Part shown: positions 1-10,585 of the stretch, piece by piece
How positions within the stretch are numbered: position 1 is the stretch's first letter
Layout of the letters: every line of letters begins with the position of its first letter
Assembly (NCBI GenBank): GCA_000168995.1
Contig: AAUX01000001.1
Coordinates: 620,001 to 684,000 of the forward strand
Direction: 5' to 3'
DNA from: Methylophilales bacterium HTCC2181
Lineage (GTDB): Bacteria > Pseudomonadota > Gammaproteobacteria > Burkholderiales > Methylophilaceae
DNA: 64,000 bases
Position numbers and translations under genes: made by a program
Notes under the pieces: model-generated
The model's database searches: none
The model's input: the letters and a program-made list of their open reading frames with translations, nothing else
Told to the model about the DNA's origin: nothing

Positions 1-1
1 A

Positions 2-415
2 ACCTATATGGATCAGGTAACAAAAAAAGATTTCTTGAAAATTTACGGCTCAGACAAAGATCTTCGTGCTATTCGAGTCAGCAAGAAAAATCTTACTTTA
101 GCGGGTTTTGAAAATTCAGTACAGTTGGTATGCAAACAGTTTTCAGAAATAACCCCTCCTTACAGCGAAGGCGTCTTAGTGACGAACCCTCCCTATGGTG
201 AACGCATAGGAGAGGAATTAGATAGTGCTTACCCAGAATGGGCAACCAGCCTCAAGCAATCATTCGCTGGATGGCGAACCTATTTTCTGACGAACGATTT
301 TAGAATGCCTAAATTAATGCGCCTATCACCAAGCAAAAAGACCCCATTATATAACGGGGCCTTGGATTGCCGTTTGTTTGAAATCAAGATGGTTGCAGGC
401 AGCAACCGAAAGTAA
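2..415 (+). CDS. RlmL-like 23S rRNA (guanine-N2) methyltransferase, C-terminal part
   Basis: The reading frame is already open at the left edge, so this is the C-terminal 137 codons of a longer gene. The NPPYG motif at 185-199, preceded by LVT, is the substrate-base and cofactor loop of class I SAM-dependent methyltransferases acting on exocyclic or ring amino groups. The sequence after it (GERIGEE, then a FLTNDFRMPKLM-type strand) fits the catalytic half of the THUMP/RlmL family (COG0116), which methylates 23S rRNA. The THUMP half would lie outside the window. The exact target guanine cannot be told from this fragment. It converges on tpx, with 9 nt between the two stop codons. Confidence 0.75.
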   Translation, partial: TYMDQVTKKDFLKIYGSDKDLRAIRVSKKNLTLAGFENSVQLVCKQFSEITPPYSEGVLVTNPPYGERIGEELDSAYPEWATSLKQSFAGWRTYFLTNDFRMPKLMRLSPSKKTPLYNGALDCRLFEIKMVAGSNRK

Positions 416-424
416 TGGAGTGGT

Positions 425-928
425 TTATTTCAATGCACTTAAGGCATTTTCATAATTAGGCTCTTCTGTTATCTCTGCTATAAGCTCACTGTAAATTACT
501 TTATTCGATTCATCTAAGATTATTACCGCTCGTGAGGTAAGACCTCGCAAACTACTATCTAAGATAGCGACACCATAAGCATGGGTAAACCCAGCAATAT
601 CCCTAAAAGCAGAAAGTGTTTCAATACTTTCAACTCCCTCAGCACCACAGAATCGCTTTTGTGCAAAAGGTAGGTCAGCTGATATGCAAAGAACTACGGT
701 ATTGTCTAGTGTTGCCGCCTCATCATTAAATCGTTTGACCGATAAAGCACAGGTTGGTGTATCGACGCTAGGAAAAATATTTAATATTTTCTTTTTACCC
801 GCATAGTCATTAAGGCTTACATCTTCGCGTTTAATGTTGGCTAGGAGGAAATCGGGCGCTACCGAACCGGGTGCTGGAAAGGTGCCACCAATTGATACTG
901 CCTCTCCTTTTAGTGTGACTTGACTCAT
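425..928 (-). CDS. tpx: Thiol peroxidase (atypical 2-Cys peroxiredoxin)
   Basis: A 167-residue protein of standard Tpx length. It reduces hydroperoxides with electrons from thioredoxin. The peroxidatic cysteine is C60 in the family motif SVDTPTC, and the resolving cysteine is C94 (RFCGAEG), at the spacing typical of Tpx. The start is the ATG at 928, preceded by a clear purine-rich AAGGAG ribosome binding site. Single-gene unit transcribed away from dnaE. Nothing unusual. Confidence 0.95.
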   Translation of the reverse strand: MSQVTLKGEAVSIGGTFPAPGSVAPDFLLANIKREDVSLNDYAGKKKILNIFPSVDTPTCALSVKRFNDEAATLDNTVVLCISADLPFAQKRFCGAEGVESIETLSAFRDIAGFTHAYGVAILDSSLRGLTSRAVIILDESNKVIYSELIAEITEEPNYENALSALK

Positions 929-1008
929 AATATTCTCCTTAAAAAATAATCTAAAAAATTAGTAATTGAAAACATTCTACCAAAGCTTCTCAGGTAAAAT
1001 AATTTAAT

Positions 1009-4000
1009 ATGTCAGATTCTACTCAACCATCTTTTATTCACCTTCGCTGCCATAGCGAATACTCTATTACTGACGGTATAGTCAGAATACCTGAGTACAT
1101 TAAAAAAGCGGTGGACACCGGTATGCCTGCGCTGGGACTGACCGACCTTAGTAATTTATTTGGAGCAGTTAAATTTTATAAGGCGGCAACGCAATCAGGC
1201 ATTAAGCCTATACTGGGATGTGATGTTTGGATAGAAAATGAGACTAATCCCGATCAGCCGTATCGGATGGCATTGTTTTGTCAGAATCAGCAAGGCTATA
1301 TTCATTTATCGGAACTGTTGTCAAAAGCCTTTTTAACCAATCAGTCTCGTGGCAAAGCAATACTAAAGAAAAGCTGGGTTCTAAATGCCCATGACGGTTT
1401 GATTGCCCTCTCGGGGGCACTCAAGGGCAACATTGGCTATCTTTTAGATCAAAATAAAATCGATGAAGCTCAAGAAGAGTTAAGTGCTTGGAGGGCAATA
1501 TTTGGGGACCGGTTTTATTTAGAGATTCAACGATACGGATCCGATGCAAGGAAAAAAAAACAAGAAGAATACATCCAGAAAGCGATTTTTTTGGCGGTTA
1601 ATAACCAAGTGCCTCTGGTTGCTACCCACCCCATCCAATTTATGCATACCGATGACTTTAGGGCACACGAATCTAAAACCTGTATTGCAGATGGGTATGT
1701 TCTTGCGGACCAAAGGCGACCCAAAGATTTTACCCCGGAGCAGTACTTTAAAACCCCAGAAGAAATGCTAGAGCTGTTTCATGATATTCCCTCCGCCACC
1801 CATAACACGGTCACCATTGCTAAGCGTTGTAATTTTCAGTTTCAGTTAGGTGAAATTTTCCTTCCAGATTTCCCTATACCCAACGGCACAAAGATCGAGG
1901 ACTATCTTCTGATTGAGGCAAAAAAAGGCTTAGATCAGCGCTTAGAAGACCTCTACATAGATCTTAAGGAAAGAGAGGATCAAATACCTAAATACCTCGA
2001 CCGACTTAACTTTGAAGTGAAGGTAATTAATGAGATGGGGTACGCTGGATACTTCCTTATTGTTGCTGACTTTATTAATTGGTCTAAATCCAATCACATT
2101 CCTGTGGGACCGGGCAGAGGCTCGGGTGCGGGATCAGTTGTTGCCTATAGTTTGGGAATTACCGATTTAGATCCTCTTGCTTACAATCTACTCTTCGAAC
2201 GGTTTTTGAATCCCGATCGTGTATCTATGCCTGACTTTGATATTGATTTTTGTCAAGAAGGCAGGGATAGGGTGATTGATTATGTTAAACAAAAGTATGG
2301 CTCAGACTCCGTTTCACAGATCGCTACTTTCGGTACCATGGCCGCCAAAGCAGTACTTCGGGATGTTGGAAGAGTATTAGATCTTCCTTATAATTTTGTG
2401 GATACCATTGCGAAATTGGTCCCACTAGAATTAGGCATTACCTTGAAAGATGCCATTGAGAAAGAACCTCAAATTAAAGACCGCATCAAAAAAGAAGAGG
2501 AGGTCAAAGAGCTTTTTGATTTAGCATTACGTTTAGAAGGGTTGGTGAGAAATGTCAGTATGCATGCAGGAGGCGTACTTATTGCCCCAACGAAAATCTC
2601 AGCATTCTCTCCTATATATTGCCAACCAGGCGCCGAAGGTATTGTGAGTCAGTTTGATAAGGATGATGTGGAGGCAGTAGGTTTGGTGAAGTTTGATTTC
2701 TTGGGACTAAGGACATTAACCATTGTGGCCATGGCGTTGGAAAATGCCAACCATATCCGCTCGCAGAAAGGAGAGGACCCATTACAATTAGAGTCTATTC
2801 CAATTGACGACAAGCCTACATTTGATCTTTTAAAAGCATCGAATACGACGGCAGTTTTTCAGCTTGAATCAAGAGGTATGAAGGATATGCTCAAGCAAGC
2901 AAAACCCGATTGTTTTGAAGACATTATCGCACTTGTAGCCCTTTACCGCCCCGGGCCTATGGACCTCATCCCAGATTTTTGTAAAAGAAAGCACGGGCAG
3001 CAACAGGTTAAGTACCCCCATCCTGCGACGGAGTCTATTCTTAAAGAAACCTACGGCATTGCGGTTTACCAGGAGCAGGTGATGCAAATTGCACAGGTGG
3101 TTGCAGGTTATACACTGGGTGGGGCTGATTTACTTCGGCGAGCGATGGGTAAGAAAAAAATAGAGGAAATGGATGCGCAGCGAGCCACGTTTGTTGAGGG
3201 AGCATTGAAGCATGAGCTTAATCAGAGACAGGCCACCGACTTATTTGATTTGCTAGAGAAGTTTGCGGGATACGGGTTCAATAAATCCCATGCTGCTGCT
3301 TACGCCATGATTGCTTATCAAACCGGATACCTTAAAGCGCATTACCCATCCGCCTTTATTGCCGCATCAATGTCTGCTGATATGAACAATACCGATAATG
3401 TGCACATGCTGTTTGATGATTGTGTACTCAACAACATCACCCTTCTTCCTCCTAATATCAACAAGAGTGAGTATAAATTTGTTCCCGTTGACCATGAAAG
3501 CATACTGTATGGCTTAGGCGCGGTAAAAGGAACTGGGCTTTCTGCTATCGATATTATTATCGATGAAAGAAATGCGAACGGACCGTTTACCTCATTATTT
3601 GATTTTGCTGCGAGACTCGATTTACGTAAAGTGAACCGGAAAGCTTTTGAGTCCTTGATTAGGTCGGGCGCTTTTGATGAAATAGAACCCAACAGAGCTA
3701 CGCTGTTAGCCAGTGTTAATCTGGCAATCACGAAAGCCGAGCAAGCCAATGCTCATCAAGGCCAAAATGCCTTGTTCGAAGAGTTCGAGACAACCGAAGT
3801 GCCTTTAGTAGAGGTTGGTCTGTGGGAAGAGAGAAAGCAGTTAGCCGAAGAAAAAATTGCACTCGGCTTTTATTTTAGTGGCCATCCATTCAAATTTTAT
3901 GAAAAAATGATCCGACAATTTGTTCCTAACAAATTATCTGAACTCACTCCCAGAGATGCTACTTACTTGATTGCAGGTATTATTTCAACCATCCATATGC

Positions 4001-4473
4001 GTATGACCTCACGAGGTAAGATTGCTATTGTGACTTTGGACGATGGGGTAGGGAGAATTGACGTGGTCATCGGAAATAAAATCTTGACTGAGGTTTATGA
4101 CTTGGTGAAAGAAGATAAGTTGCTGGTAGTTGAGGGTAGGGTGAGTCATGATGACTTTACCGGAGGCAATCGTGTGAGTGCTATGAAAGTCAATGACCTC
4201 TTAACCATTCAAAGCGCTAAAGCCGCTCTGCTTTCCATTGCATTAAAGCAACAGGATGACGGAGTTAAACTAAAGGCCTTGCTAAAACCCTACTGTAATG
4301 GCGCTTTCGATAGTAGAATCAATAAATGCAAGGTAAGAGTGGAGTATGAAAATCATAAAGGTAAGGTCGAACTACTCCTTGGTTCGGACTGGGACGTCAC
4401 CCTTCACGAAGAATTAATTATTGGTTTATCTAAAACCTTTCATGATGAAAACGTCAAAATAATCTATAATTAA
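1009..4473 (+). CDS. dnaE: DNA polymerase III alpha subunit
   Basis: 1154 residues, matching proteobacterial DnaE1 (about 1160). This is the replicative polymerase subunit of the holoenzyme. An N-terminal PHP domain starts at HLRCHSEYSITDG. The palm domain holds the catalytic aspartates in PDFDIDF (residues 408-414; metal ligands D409 and D411) after the GPGRGSGAGS loop. Fingers (PGPMDLIPDFCKRK), a helix-hairpin-helix and a C-terminal OB fold (IAGIISTIHMRMTSRGK) follow. The start ATG at 1009 places the protein directly at the PHP domain. accA begins 24 nt downstream, so dnaE-accA-tilS probably form one transcript, an order common in Betaproteobacteria. Confidence 0.98.
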   Translation: MSDSTQPSFIHLRCHSEYSITDGIVRIPEYIKKAVDTGMPALGLTDLSNLFGAVKFYKAATQSGIKPILGCDVWIENETNPDQPYRMALFCQNQQGYIHLSELLSKAFLTNQSRGKAILKKSWVLNAHDGLIALSGALKGNIGYLLDQNKIDEAQEELSAWRAIFGDRFYLEIQRYGSDARKKKQEEYIQKAIFLAVNNQVPLVATHPIQFMHTDDFRAHESKTCIADGYVLADQRRPKDFTPEQYFKTPEEMLELFHDIPSATHNTVTIAKRCNFQFQLGEIFLPDFPIPNGTKIEDYLLIEAKKGLDQRLEDLYIDLKEREDQIPKYLDRLNFEVKVINEMGYAGYFLIVADFINWSKSNHIPVGPGRGSGAGSVVAYSLGITDLDPLAYNLLFERFLNPDRVSMPDFDIDFCQEGRDRVIDYVKQKYGSDSVSQIATFGTMAAKAVLRDVGRVLDLPYNFVDTIAKLVPLELGITLKDAIEKEPQIKDRIKKEEEVKELFDLALRLEGLVRNVSMHAGGVLIAPTKISAFSPIYCQPGAEGIVSQFDKDDVEAVGLVKFDFLGLRTLTIVAMALENANHIRSQKGEDPLQLESIPIDDKPTFDLLKASNTTAVFQLESRGMKDMLKQAKPDCFEDIIALVALYRPGPMDLIPDFCKRKHGQQQVKYPHPATESILKETYGIAVYQEQVMQIAQVVAGYTLGGADLLRRAMGKKKIEEMDAQRATFVEGALKHELNQRQATDLFDLLEKFAGYGFNKSHAAAYAMIAYQTGYLKAHYPSAFIAASMSADMNNTDNVHMLFDDCVLNNITLLPPNINKSEYKFVPVDHESILYGLGAVKGTGLSAIDIIIDERNANGPFTSLFDFAARLDLRKVNRKAFESLIRSGAFDEIEPNRATLLASVNLAITKAEQANAHQGQNALFEEFETTEVPLVEVGLWEERKQLAEEKIALGFYFSGHPFKFYEKMIRQFVPNKLSELTPRDATYLIAGIISTIHMRMTSRGKIAIVTLDDGVGRIDVVIGNKILTEVYDLVKEDKLLVVEGRVSHDDFTGGNRVSAMKVNDLLTIQSAKAALLSIALKQQDDGVKLKALLKPYCNGAFDSRINKCKVRVEYENHKGKVELLLGSDWDVTLHEELIIGLSKTFHDENVKIIYN

Positions 4474-4497
4474 CCTTTTAGCACCAACCGTATATTT

Positions 4498-5466
4498 ATG
4501 AAAAAAACTTACCTTGAATTTGAAAAATCAATTGAATCCATTGAAACAAAAATCGAAAGCTTAAAAGCCGCGCAAGATGATCACCCTTCTATTGATATCA
4601 ATACCGAACTCAAACAATTAGAGAAAAAGGCAGACAAATCCTTACATGATATTTATGACAATCTTAGTGCATGGCAAATTTCACAAGTAGCAAGACACCC
4701 ACAAAGACCTTACACCCAGGATTATATTGAACATATTTTTACCGATTTTGAAGAATTGCATGGGGATAGGTCGTACGGGGATGATCCAGCTATTATTGGG
4801 GGTATAGCGGCATTTGAAGGTCGGTCCGTCATGGTGATTGGTCATCAAAAAGGCAGAGATGTGAAAGAAAGACAACATCGAAACTTTGGCATGCCCAGAC
4901 CAGAAGGTTACCGTAAAGCTTTACGTCTTTATAAGCTAGCAGAAAAATTTAAGCTTCCAATTATTACCCTTATTGATACTCCTGGTGCCTACCCAGGTAT
5001 TGGTGCCGAAGAACGAGGTCAATCAGAGGCAATTGCACGAAATCTGTATGTGATGGCAGAACTCAAGACTCCGATACTTGGTGTAGTGATCGGTGAAGGT
5101 GGTTCGGGAGGTGCGCTAGCGTTAGGTGTGGTAGACCATTTAATGATGTTGCAGCATGCGATTTACTCAGTCATATCACCGGAAGGATGTGCTTCTATAT
5201 TGTGGAAAAAACAAGAAAAAGCGGCAATTGCTGCGGATAAACTAGGCATTACGGCAGAACGATTGAAAGATTTTGGCTTAACAGACAGTATTGTCCCTGA
5301 GCCATTGGGGGGTGCACATCGCGACATCCCTAAAGCGATGGAAAATGTTAAGGCAGCCATAAAAAGAGAGCTAGATAAGCTGACACAACAACCCATTGAT
5401 ATATTGTTAGATGTTCGTTATCAGAAGCTTATGAGTTACGGTCAAGTTACCGAAAGTGGCAGTTAA
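4498..5466 (+). CDS. accA: Acetyl-CoA carboxylase carboxyltransferase subunit alpha
   Basis: 322 residues, the usual AccA length. With AccD it transfers the carboxyl group from carboxybiotin to acetyl-CoA, the first committed step of fatty acid synthesis. An N-terminal coiled coil (about residues 1-50) is followed by the crotonase-like carboxyltransferase domain with [16 protein letters not shown] and the glycine-rich [12 protein letters not shown] oxyanion-hole region. tilS starts inside the last codons of accA (11-nt overlap), so the two are translationally coupled. Confidence 0.97.
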   Translation: MKKTYLEFEKSIESIETKIESLKAAQDDHPSIDINTELKQLEKKADKSLHDIYDNLSAWQISQVARHPQRPYTQDYIEHIFTDFEELHGDRSYGDDPAIIGGIAAFEGRSVMVIGHQKGRDVKERQHRNFGMPRPEGYRKALRLYKLAEKFKLPIITLIDTPGAYPGIGAEERGQSEAIARNLYVMAELKTPILGVVIGEGGSGGALALGVVDHLMMLQHAIYSVISPEGCASILWKKQEKAAIAADKLGITAERLKDFGLTDSIVPEPLGGAHRDIPKAMENVKAAIKRELDKLTQQPIDILLDVRYQKLMSYGQVTESGS

Positions 5467-6796
5467 AAAAGACGCGCTGATTGATGCTATTCGAGCCTCA
5501 TATCTTGCCAATATCACCAAACAAAATATCCAGCCAAAAATAGACATTGCCTTGAGTGGAGGTTGTGACTCCATGGTCTTGATGTATGCGCTCAACCAGC
5601 TAAAAGATGAACTCAAACTATCAATAAAAGCGCATTATATTCATCATGGATTAAGTGCCTATGCGGATGAATGGCTCGCCTTTTGTGAAGCAGCCTGTAG
5701 AAAACTAAACATCCCTTTTGATAGCATGCGTGTCGATACAAATACATTGCCCTCGCTAGGTATCGAAGGGGCTGCCAGGAAATTACGGTACGAAGCTTTA
5801 GCCCAATTGAGTGTCGGTGTTATTGCTACTGCACATCATGAAAATGACCAGGCAGAAACTTTGCTGTTGCAACTGATTAGAGGTGCCGGCTTAAAAGGGT
5901 TGGCGGCTATGCCAGAATACGATAAAGAAAAAAATCTTTGGCGCCCTTTATTGAGGGTCCAACGCCAAGTGATCGAAGACTTTGCTGATATATATGAGAT
6001 CGTTTTCATAGAAGATGACTCCAATGAAGATACGCGATTTGATCGCAATTTTTTGCGTAAAAATATTTTGCCTCAGCTCTACGAGCGATTTCCTCATGCA
6101 GCTAATACGATAGCCCGATCGGCAAAATTGATTGCCAGCGGTCTTGATCTGCATCAGTCTATTGCAGAATCTGATAGTGAGTCATATTTTTCCAAGGATC
6201 TAGCCCGGCTGAATTTAATGATGATGCGCGATCTGAATCAGGAGCGAGTGATCAACTTGATCCGGTGGTGGTTAGAAAAACACCGTTACAAGATGCCGAC
6301 CTTAAAGGTGATGCAGGAAGCATATAAGCAAATTAAGGATAGACGAAAGGATGCACAAATCAATATCCAGATTGCTCCTAATGTATCTATTCGGGCCTAT
6401 AAGAATGAGTTGTGGCTGGTTGAAAACGTTACCAATGCAGCCGATTTTGAAATCTATTGGCGTGGGGAGGATACAATAACCTTACCAGACGCCAGTAAGT
6501 TGTCGTTCACTAAAACAATAGGGGATGGTATTTCGGTTGATAAATTGGGAACCCAGACTATCCGAATACAAAACAGACGAGGTGGTGAGCGTTTTAAACC
6601 GGCTGCCAATCAACCGACACGTACTCTCAAGCATCTATTACAACAATCACCCCTCGCCCCATGGGAAAGGGAAATGCTGCCAATGTTGTTCTTGGAGGAT
6701 CAGCTTATTGCGGTCCCTCACTTTGGTGTCCACTGCAACTTTCAAGCGAAAAAATACGAAGAATCGTATCAAATTAGTTGGTTAAGGGATATTTGA
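5456..6796 (+). CDS. tilS: tRNA(Ile)-lysidine synthase
   Basis: 446 residues. It attaches lysine to C34 of the CAU-anticodon tRNA(Ile), converting it to an AUA reader. The N-terminal PP-loop ATP pyrophosphatase motif SGGCDS lies at residues 34-39, followed by [11 protein letters not shown] and the [25 protein letters not shown] block diagnostic of TilS. The C-terminal substrate-binding domain (GGERFKP, then LKHLLQQ) is intact. The start is a GTG at 5456 that overlaps the end of accA, and no better ATG lies before the PP-loop. Confidence 0.95.
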   Translation: MAVKKDALIDAIRASYLANITKQNIQPKIDIALSGGCDSMVLMYALNQLKDELKLSIKAHYIHHGLSAYADEWLAFCEAACRKLNIPFDSMRVDTNTLPSLGIEGAARKLRYEALAQLSVGVIATAHHENDQAETLLLQLIRGAGLKGLAAMPEYDKEKNLWRPLLRVQRQVIEDFADIYEIVFIEDDSNEDTRFDRNFLRKNILPQLYERFPHAANTIARSAKLIASGLDLHQSIAESDSESYFSKDLARLNLMMMRDLNQERVINLIRWWLEKHRYKMPTLKVMQEAYKQIKDRRKDAQINIQIAPNVSIRAYKNELWLVENVTNAADFEIYWRGEDTITLPDASKLSFTKTIGDGISVDKLGTQTIRIQNRRGGERFKPAANQPTRTLKHLLQQSPLAPWEREMLPMLFLEDQLIAVPHFGVHCNFQAKKYEESYQISWLRDI

Positions 6797-6874
6797 GGAA
6801 AAATTCCTGAACAAAACCCCGTATTGTTCTGTAAAATCGTTGTTTTTTAAATATTTTAAACTGAAAATAACATT

Positions 6875-9169
6875 ATGTTAAAAAAATTATCTGCCTCCAT
6901 TCTTCTCGCCCTTAGTTATAATATATCGGCAGATGAGCCCTATAAGATTGGGATAATTGATGTTTATACCAACACCCCACTGCCCTCTATTGGACTTCCC
7001 ATTAATATGGTGCCGTCAAGCATTCAGACCGTAAATGGTCAGGAAATTAATCAGCAAGCAGGCGTTAGTGTCGCTGACTATATGGTTAATAACTTGCAAG
7101 GTGTGACTGTTAATGAGGTGGGAGGTAACCCTTACCAACTAGAAATTAATTTCCGTGGTTATAATGCCACTCCTATATCAGGAAATCCTCAAGGCCTTTC
7201 GGTGTATGTGGATGGTGTAAGAATGAATCAACCTTTTAGTAATACCGTTTTATGGGATCTTATTCCTGATTTTTCAATTGAAAGTATGCAAATGGTGGCC
7301 GGATCGAATCCTGTTTACGGACTCAATACCTTGGGTGGTGCGATCTCTATGCAGACAAAAAGCGGCCGCACATTTAATAAAAAAGCCATCGATTTTAGCG
7401 CAGGATCGTGGGGAAGACAGACTTCACTTATGGAGGCAGGGGGTATTTCGGAAGATGGGAGTTACGATTACTACATAGGCTATCAGCATTTTACCGAAGA
7501 CGGATGGCGCGATTACTCTCCCTCCCATGTGAATCAATTATTCACTAAAGTAGGATGGGAGTCAGACACCTCCCGTTATGAGGTGAGTTACTCGGGTGCG
7601 CATAACTTACTAATCGGTAACGGTCTAACCCCCAAGGATTTATTAGGTTCAGACTTAGAGGGGATCCATACGCTCGAAGATGAAACCAAAAATAATTACG
7701 GAAAATTAGTTCTGTCAGCCACTGAGTTTTGGGATGATGACACCATGTTCTCGGGGAATGCTTATTGGTTGAGGTCGGATCGAAAAACTGGCAACGGGGA
7801 CTTAAATGATGAATTCTGTGATGGGGCTTCCTGGGATGAGGATGAATGTACAGATGCCCAACTGTCATTGAATAAAGATGATGCACAAAACCTAAACCAA
7901 GGAGTTCAAAACAGCACCAGCACCAAGCAAGACGCTTATGGCGCGAACGGACAAATTACCTTTGATCAGGATTGGCTCGGCCGAAGAAACCAACTGGTGG
8001 TTGGTACTGGTGTCGAGTACTCGCTCATAAAATTTATGCAATCAGAGGAAGAGATAGCAACGCTCCTAGCGAATGGTTTTTTTGGCGGAGATCGTGAAGA
8101 CCCTGAACAAAGTACTGGACTTACGGGAAAAACCAAGACATTCAGCTTGTTTGCTACCAACACGCATGCATTAAACGATCAGTGGAATATTAATACCGCC
8201 GCACGGTATAACTTTATTCAGGTGGATAACCAAGATACTTTCAACCCTCCGGGTGGCGCTTCTTCGTTGTCAGGCAAGCACCACTATGAGCGAGTGAACC
8301 CATCGGTTGGCCTAACCTTCCACCCAACAGACAATTACACTACCTATGCCTCATACAGTGAATCAAATAGAGCCCCTACGAGCATTGAGCTCGGTTGCTC
8401 AAATGAAGCTCAGCCCTGTAACCTTCCCACACAAATGGCCGACGATCCACCATTGGAAATGGTAGTAGCAAAGACTGTAGAGTTTGGTGCAAGAGGAAAA
8501 ATAGCAAACAATATGAGCTGGAATGCCGCTATTTACTCAGGTAAAAATAAGGATGATATTTTATTTGTGTACGCGAATGCTTCGAATGGTTTGGGGTATT
8601 TTACCAATGTCGATGAAACCACCAGAGAGGGCATTGATTTAGGCTTTAGTGGACAATTTGATGACCTAAGCCTGGCCGTTAATTATGGTTTTGTCATGGC
8701 CCGCTATGGCAGTGATTTCACTATCGCTAACGAGGTAAACACCTCAAGAGATGGCGCCTCCATCCAAGTAAGTGATGGCGATTATTTACCTAATATCCCA
8801 AAGCATCACATGAAGATTCGGGCAAATTATAGGGTTAATCCCTCATGGTATGTGGGCGCAACGGTATCGGCGTTTAGTAAGTCGTACATGATGGGTAACG
8901 AAAATCAAGGCCATGATGCAAGTCAGGGTCTTCAGGGTGAGACCCCAGGTTATGCGGTGATGAACCTGGATTCGCAATATTATATCGGTGAAAATTGGCA
9001 GCTATCATTAAAGGCGATCAATATCTTTGACAATGAGTATTACACGGGTGGTCGTTTAGCACAAACACGGGTACAAACAGACAGATCATTTGATGATGAA
9101 AGAAATGTTGCTTCGCTTATCCCAGGCGCTCCAAGGGCCGCATGGATAGGTCTTAGGTATGAATTTTAA
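6875..9169 (+). CDS. TonB-dependent outer-membrane receptor
   Basis: 764 residues. The signal peptide ends near ISA-DE. There is no N-terminal signalling (STN) domain. The plug spans about residues 45-165, with FRGYNATPISG, LSVYVDGVRMNQPF and AGSNPVYGLNTLGGAISMQTK. The 22-strand barrel ends in the outer-membrane signature WIGLRYEF. One extracellular-type loop (residues 306-327) is very acidic: D309, D312, E313, D316, D321, E322, D323, E324 and D327, with cysteines C315 and C325. The substrate cannot be read from sequence; iron chelate, cobalamin or a metal-lanthanide chelator are all possible. A strong terminator follows, then a two-component system. Confidence 0.93.
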   Translation: MLKKLSASILLALSYNISADEPYKIGIIDVYTNTPLPSIGLPINMVPSSIQTVNGQEINQQAGVSVADYMVNNLQGVTVNEVGGNPYQLEINFRGYNATPISGNPQGLSVYVDGVRMNQPFSNTVLWDLIPDFSIESMQMVAGSNPVYGLNTLGGAISMQTKSGRTFNKKAIDFSAGSWGRQTSLMEAGGISEDGSYDYYIGYQHFTEDGWRDYSPSHVNQLFTKVGWESDTSRYEVSYSGAHNLLIGNGLTPKDLLGSDLEGIHTLEDETKNNYGKLVLSATEFWDDDTMFSGNAYWLRSDRKTGNGDLNDEFCDGASWDEDECTDAQLSLNKDDAQNLNQGVQNSTSTKQDAYGANGQITFDQDWLGRRNQLVVGTGVEYSLIKFMQSEEEIATLLANGFFGGDREDPEQSTGLTGKTKTFSLFATNTHALNDQWNINTAARYNFIQVDNQDTFNPPGGASSLSGKHHYERVNPSVGLTFHPTDNYTTYASYSESNRAPTSIELGCSNEAQPCNLPTQMADDPPLEMVVAKTVEFGARGKIANNMSWNAAIYSGKNKDDILFVYANASNGLGYFTNVDETTREGIDLGFSGQFDDLSLAVNYGFVMARYGSDFTIANEVNTSRDGASIQVSDGDYLPNIPKHHMKIRANYRVNPSWYVGATVSAFSKSYMMGNENQGHDASQGLQGETPGYAVMNLDSQYYIGENWQLSLKAINIFDNEYYTGGRLAQTRVQTDRSFDDERNVASLIPGAPRAAWIGLRYEF

Positions 9170-9189
9170 AAAAAAATTTAATATTTAAT

Positions 9190-9213
9190 AAAGGGCCTAC
9201 TGGGCCCTTTTTT
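9190..9213 (+). terminator. Rho-independent terminator after the TonB receptor
   Basis: Perfect 8-bp stem AAAGGGCC (9190-9197) / GGCCCTTT (9203-9210) with a 5-nt loop, running into a T tract. It lies 20 nt after the receptor stop codon and separates it from the histidine kinase gene. Confidence 0.9.
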
Positions 9214-9253
9214 ATTTTCAGGTATATTGTTACTTTTAGTGAGAAACAACGGC

Positions 9254-10585
9254 ATGAGCTTAAAACAACGACTGCTAATTTATATCAATGCTTTATTGGT
9301 GGGATCGATTTTGATTGGCTTTACGGTCATCATGGCTGTAGCAAAGAAAGAGGTGCGTGAAGAAGTACTATCAACTCAAGCATTGGCAGTATTCGCCATA
9401 GAGAATGGTATTAAAAATAATCCTGACTATTACTTATTTCATCAAGATAATGCTGCATTTGGTTTATCCGGTTTGTCTGAGATTAGGCATCTTAATATTG
9501 CATTTATTGATACCGATGGCGTGACTATGGATCAAACAAAACCTCACCTGGATTTAGCCAATGATCCCCCAGCCTGGTTTCAGAATGCTCTCGCAATAAT
9601 GTCCGCTCCCCTTTCATCCAAGACGATTGATATTACTCAAGGGAGTCAATTAGTCGGTCATGTTCGTATACAGCCAAATCCTGTGTATGAATATACCGAA
9701 ATATGGGAACACATTAAGATAGGGCTATGGGTCATTTTCATTTTTGTTATTCTGATTAATTCTTTTGTCTACCTTTTATTTTCTTATATGATCAAACCGA
9801 TTGATCATATTATCCAAGGGTTTGATAACCTCGAAAAGGGTAACTATAAAGCTCGGGTAAGTAATTCCGGTATTACCGAACTCAATCTGATTGGGAACAA
9901 ATTTAATGGCATGGTTATTAAATTAAGGCAGGCCAACCAAAAAATACATAAGTTAAGCCAAGACCTTCTCAGCGTTCAAGAACTAGAGAAGCAAGAGCTT
10001 GCTAGAAATCTTCATGATGAACATGGTCAGGTATTGACGGCTATTCAAACAGAGGCGACATCAATCCGAAGCGCTAAAACCATCCAATCAAGAAATAAAT
10101 CTATTGATAGCATTATCAGTCTTTCAAAAAATATGATGTTATCTACCCGTTCTATTATTAAAAATTTAAGTTTAGGCTTGATTGATGAGCTTGGACTCGA
10201 GGATGCCTTGATTGATCTGATAGAGAGCTGGAAAAGTCGGTTTACTAATGCACAACTCACTTATACGATAGATAAAAGTATTATTAATGCCATTAACCCC
10301 CAACAACAGGCACATATTTACCGGATCATTCAAGAGGGAATAACAAACATTGAAAAACATAGCAAACCTAAAAATGTATCGATTAAAATAACCGTATTAG
10401 GTCCAAAAAAGCAGCTTAGGATCGAACTGATAAATGACGGAATCAAGAAAGATGCTAAGAAAAATTTTGACAGGGGTGTGGGTTTGATGAGTATTGAGGA
10501 GCGTGTTAGCCAACTAAATGGCCGTTGTAAGATCAGTATTAATCGAGTTTTTAAGATTACTATTGATCTAGGAATTACACATTGA
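9254..10585 (+). CDS. Membrane sensor histidine kinase (HisKA_3/NarX-UhpB type)
   Basis: 443 residues from the ATG at 9254. A TTG nine codons upstream is open too but would add only MLLLVRNNG before a typical start. TM1 is at about residues 7-29, a periplasmic sensor segment of about 125 residues follows, then TM2 (about 156-180), a HAMP linker, and a HisKA_3 dimerisation helix with the phospho-acceptor H254 in LARNLHDEHGQ. The HATPase domain has the N box IIQEGITNIEKHS and a G box GVGLMSIEERV. This is the NarX/DegS subclass. The stop overlaps the start of the response regulator, so the pair is co-expressed. The signal sensed is unknown. Confidence 0.93.
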   Translation: MSLKQRLLIYINALLVGSILIGFTVIMAVAKKEVREEVLSTQALAVFAIENGIKNNPDYYLFHQDNAAFGLSGLSEIRHLNIAFIDTDGVTMDQTKPHLDLANDPPAWFQNALAIMSAPLSSKTIDITQGSQLVGHVRIQPNPVYEYTEIWEHIKIGLWVIFIFVILINSFVYLLFSYMIKPIDHIIQGFDNLEKGNYKARVSNSGITELNLIGNKFNGMVIKLRQANQKIHKLSQDLLSVQELEKQELARNLHDEHGQVLTAIQTEATSIRSAKTIQSRNKSIDSIISLSKNMMLSTRSIIKNLSLGLIDELGLEDALIDLIESWKSRFTNAQLTYTIDKSIINAINPQQQAHIYRIIQEGITNIEKHSKPKNVSIKITVLGPKKQLRIELINDGIKKDAKKNFDRGVGLMSIEERVSQLNGRCKISINRVFKITIDLGITH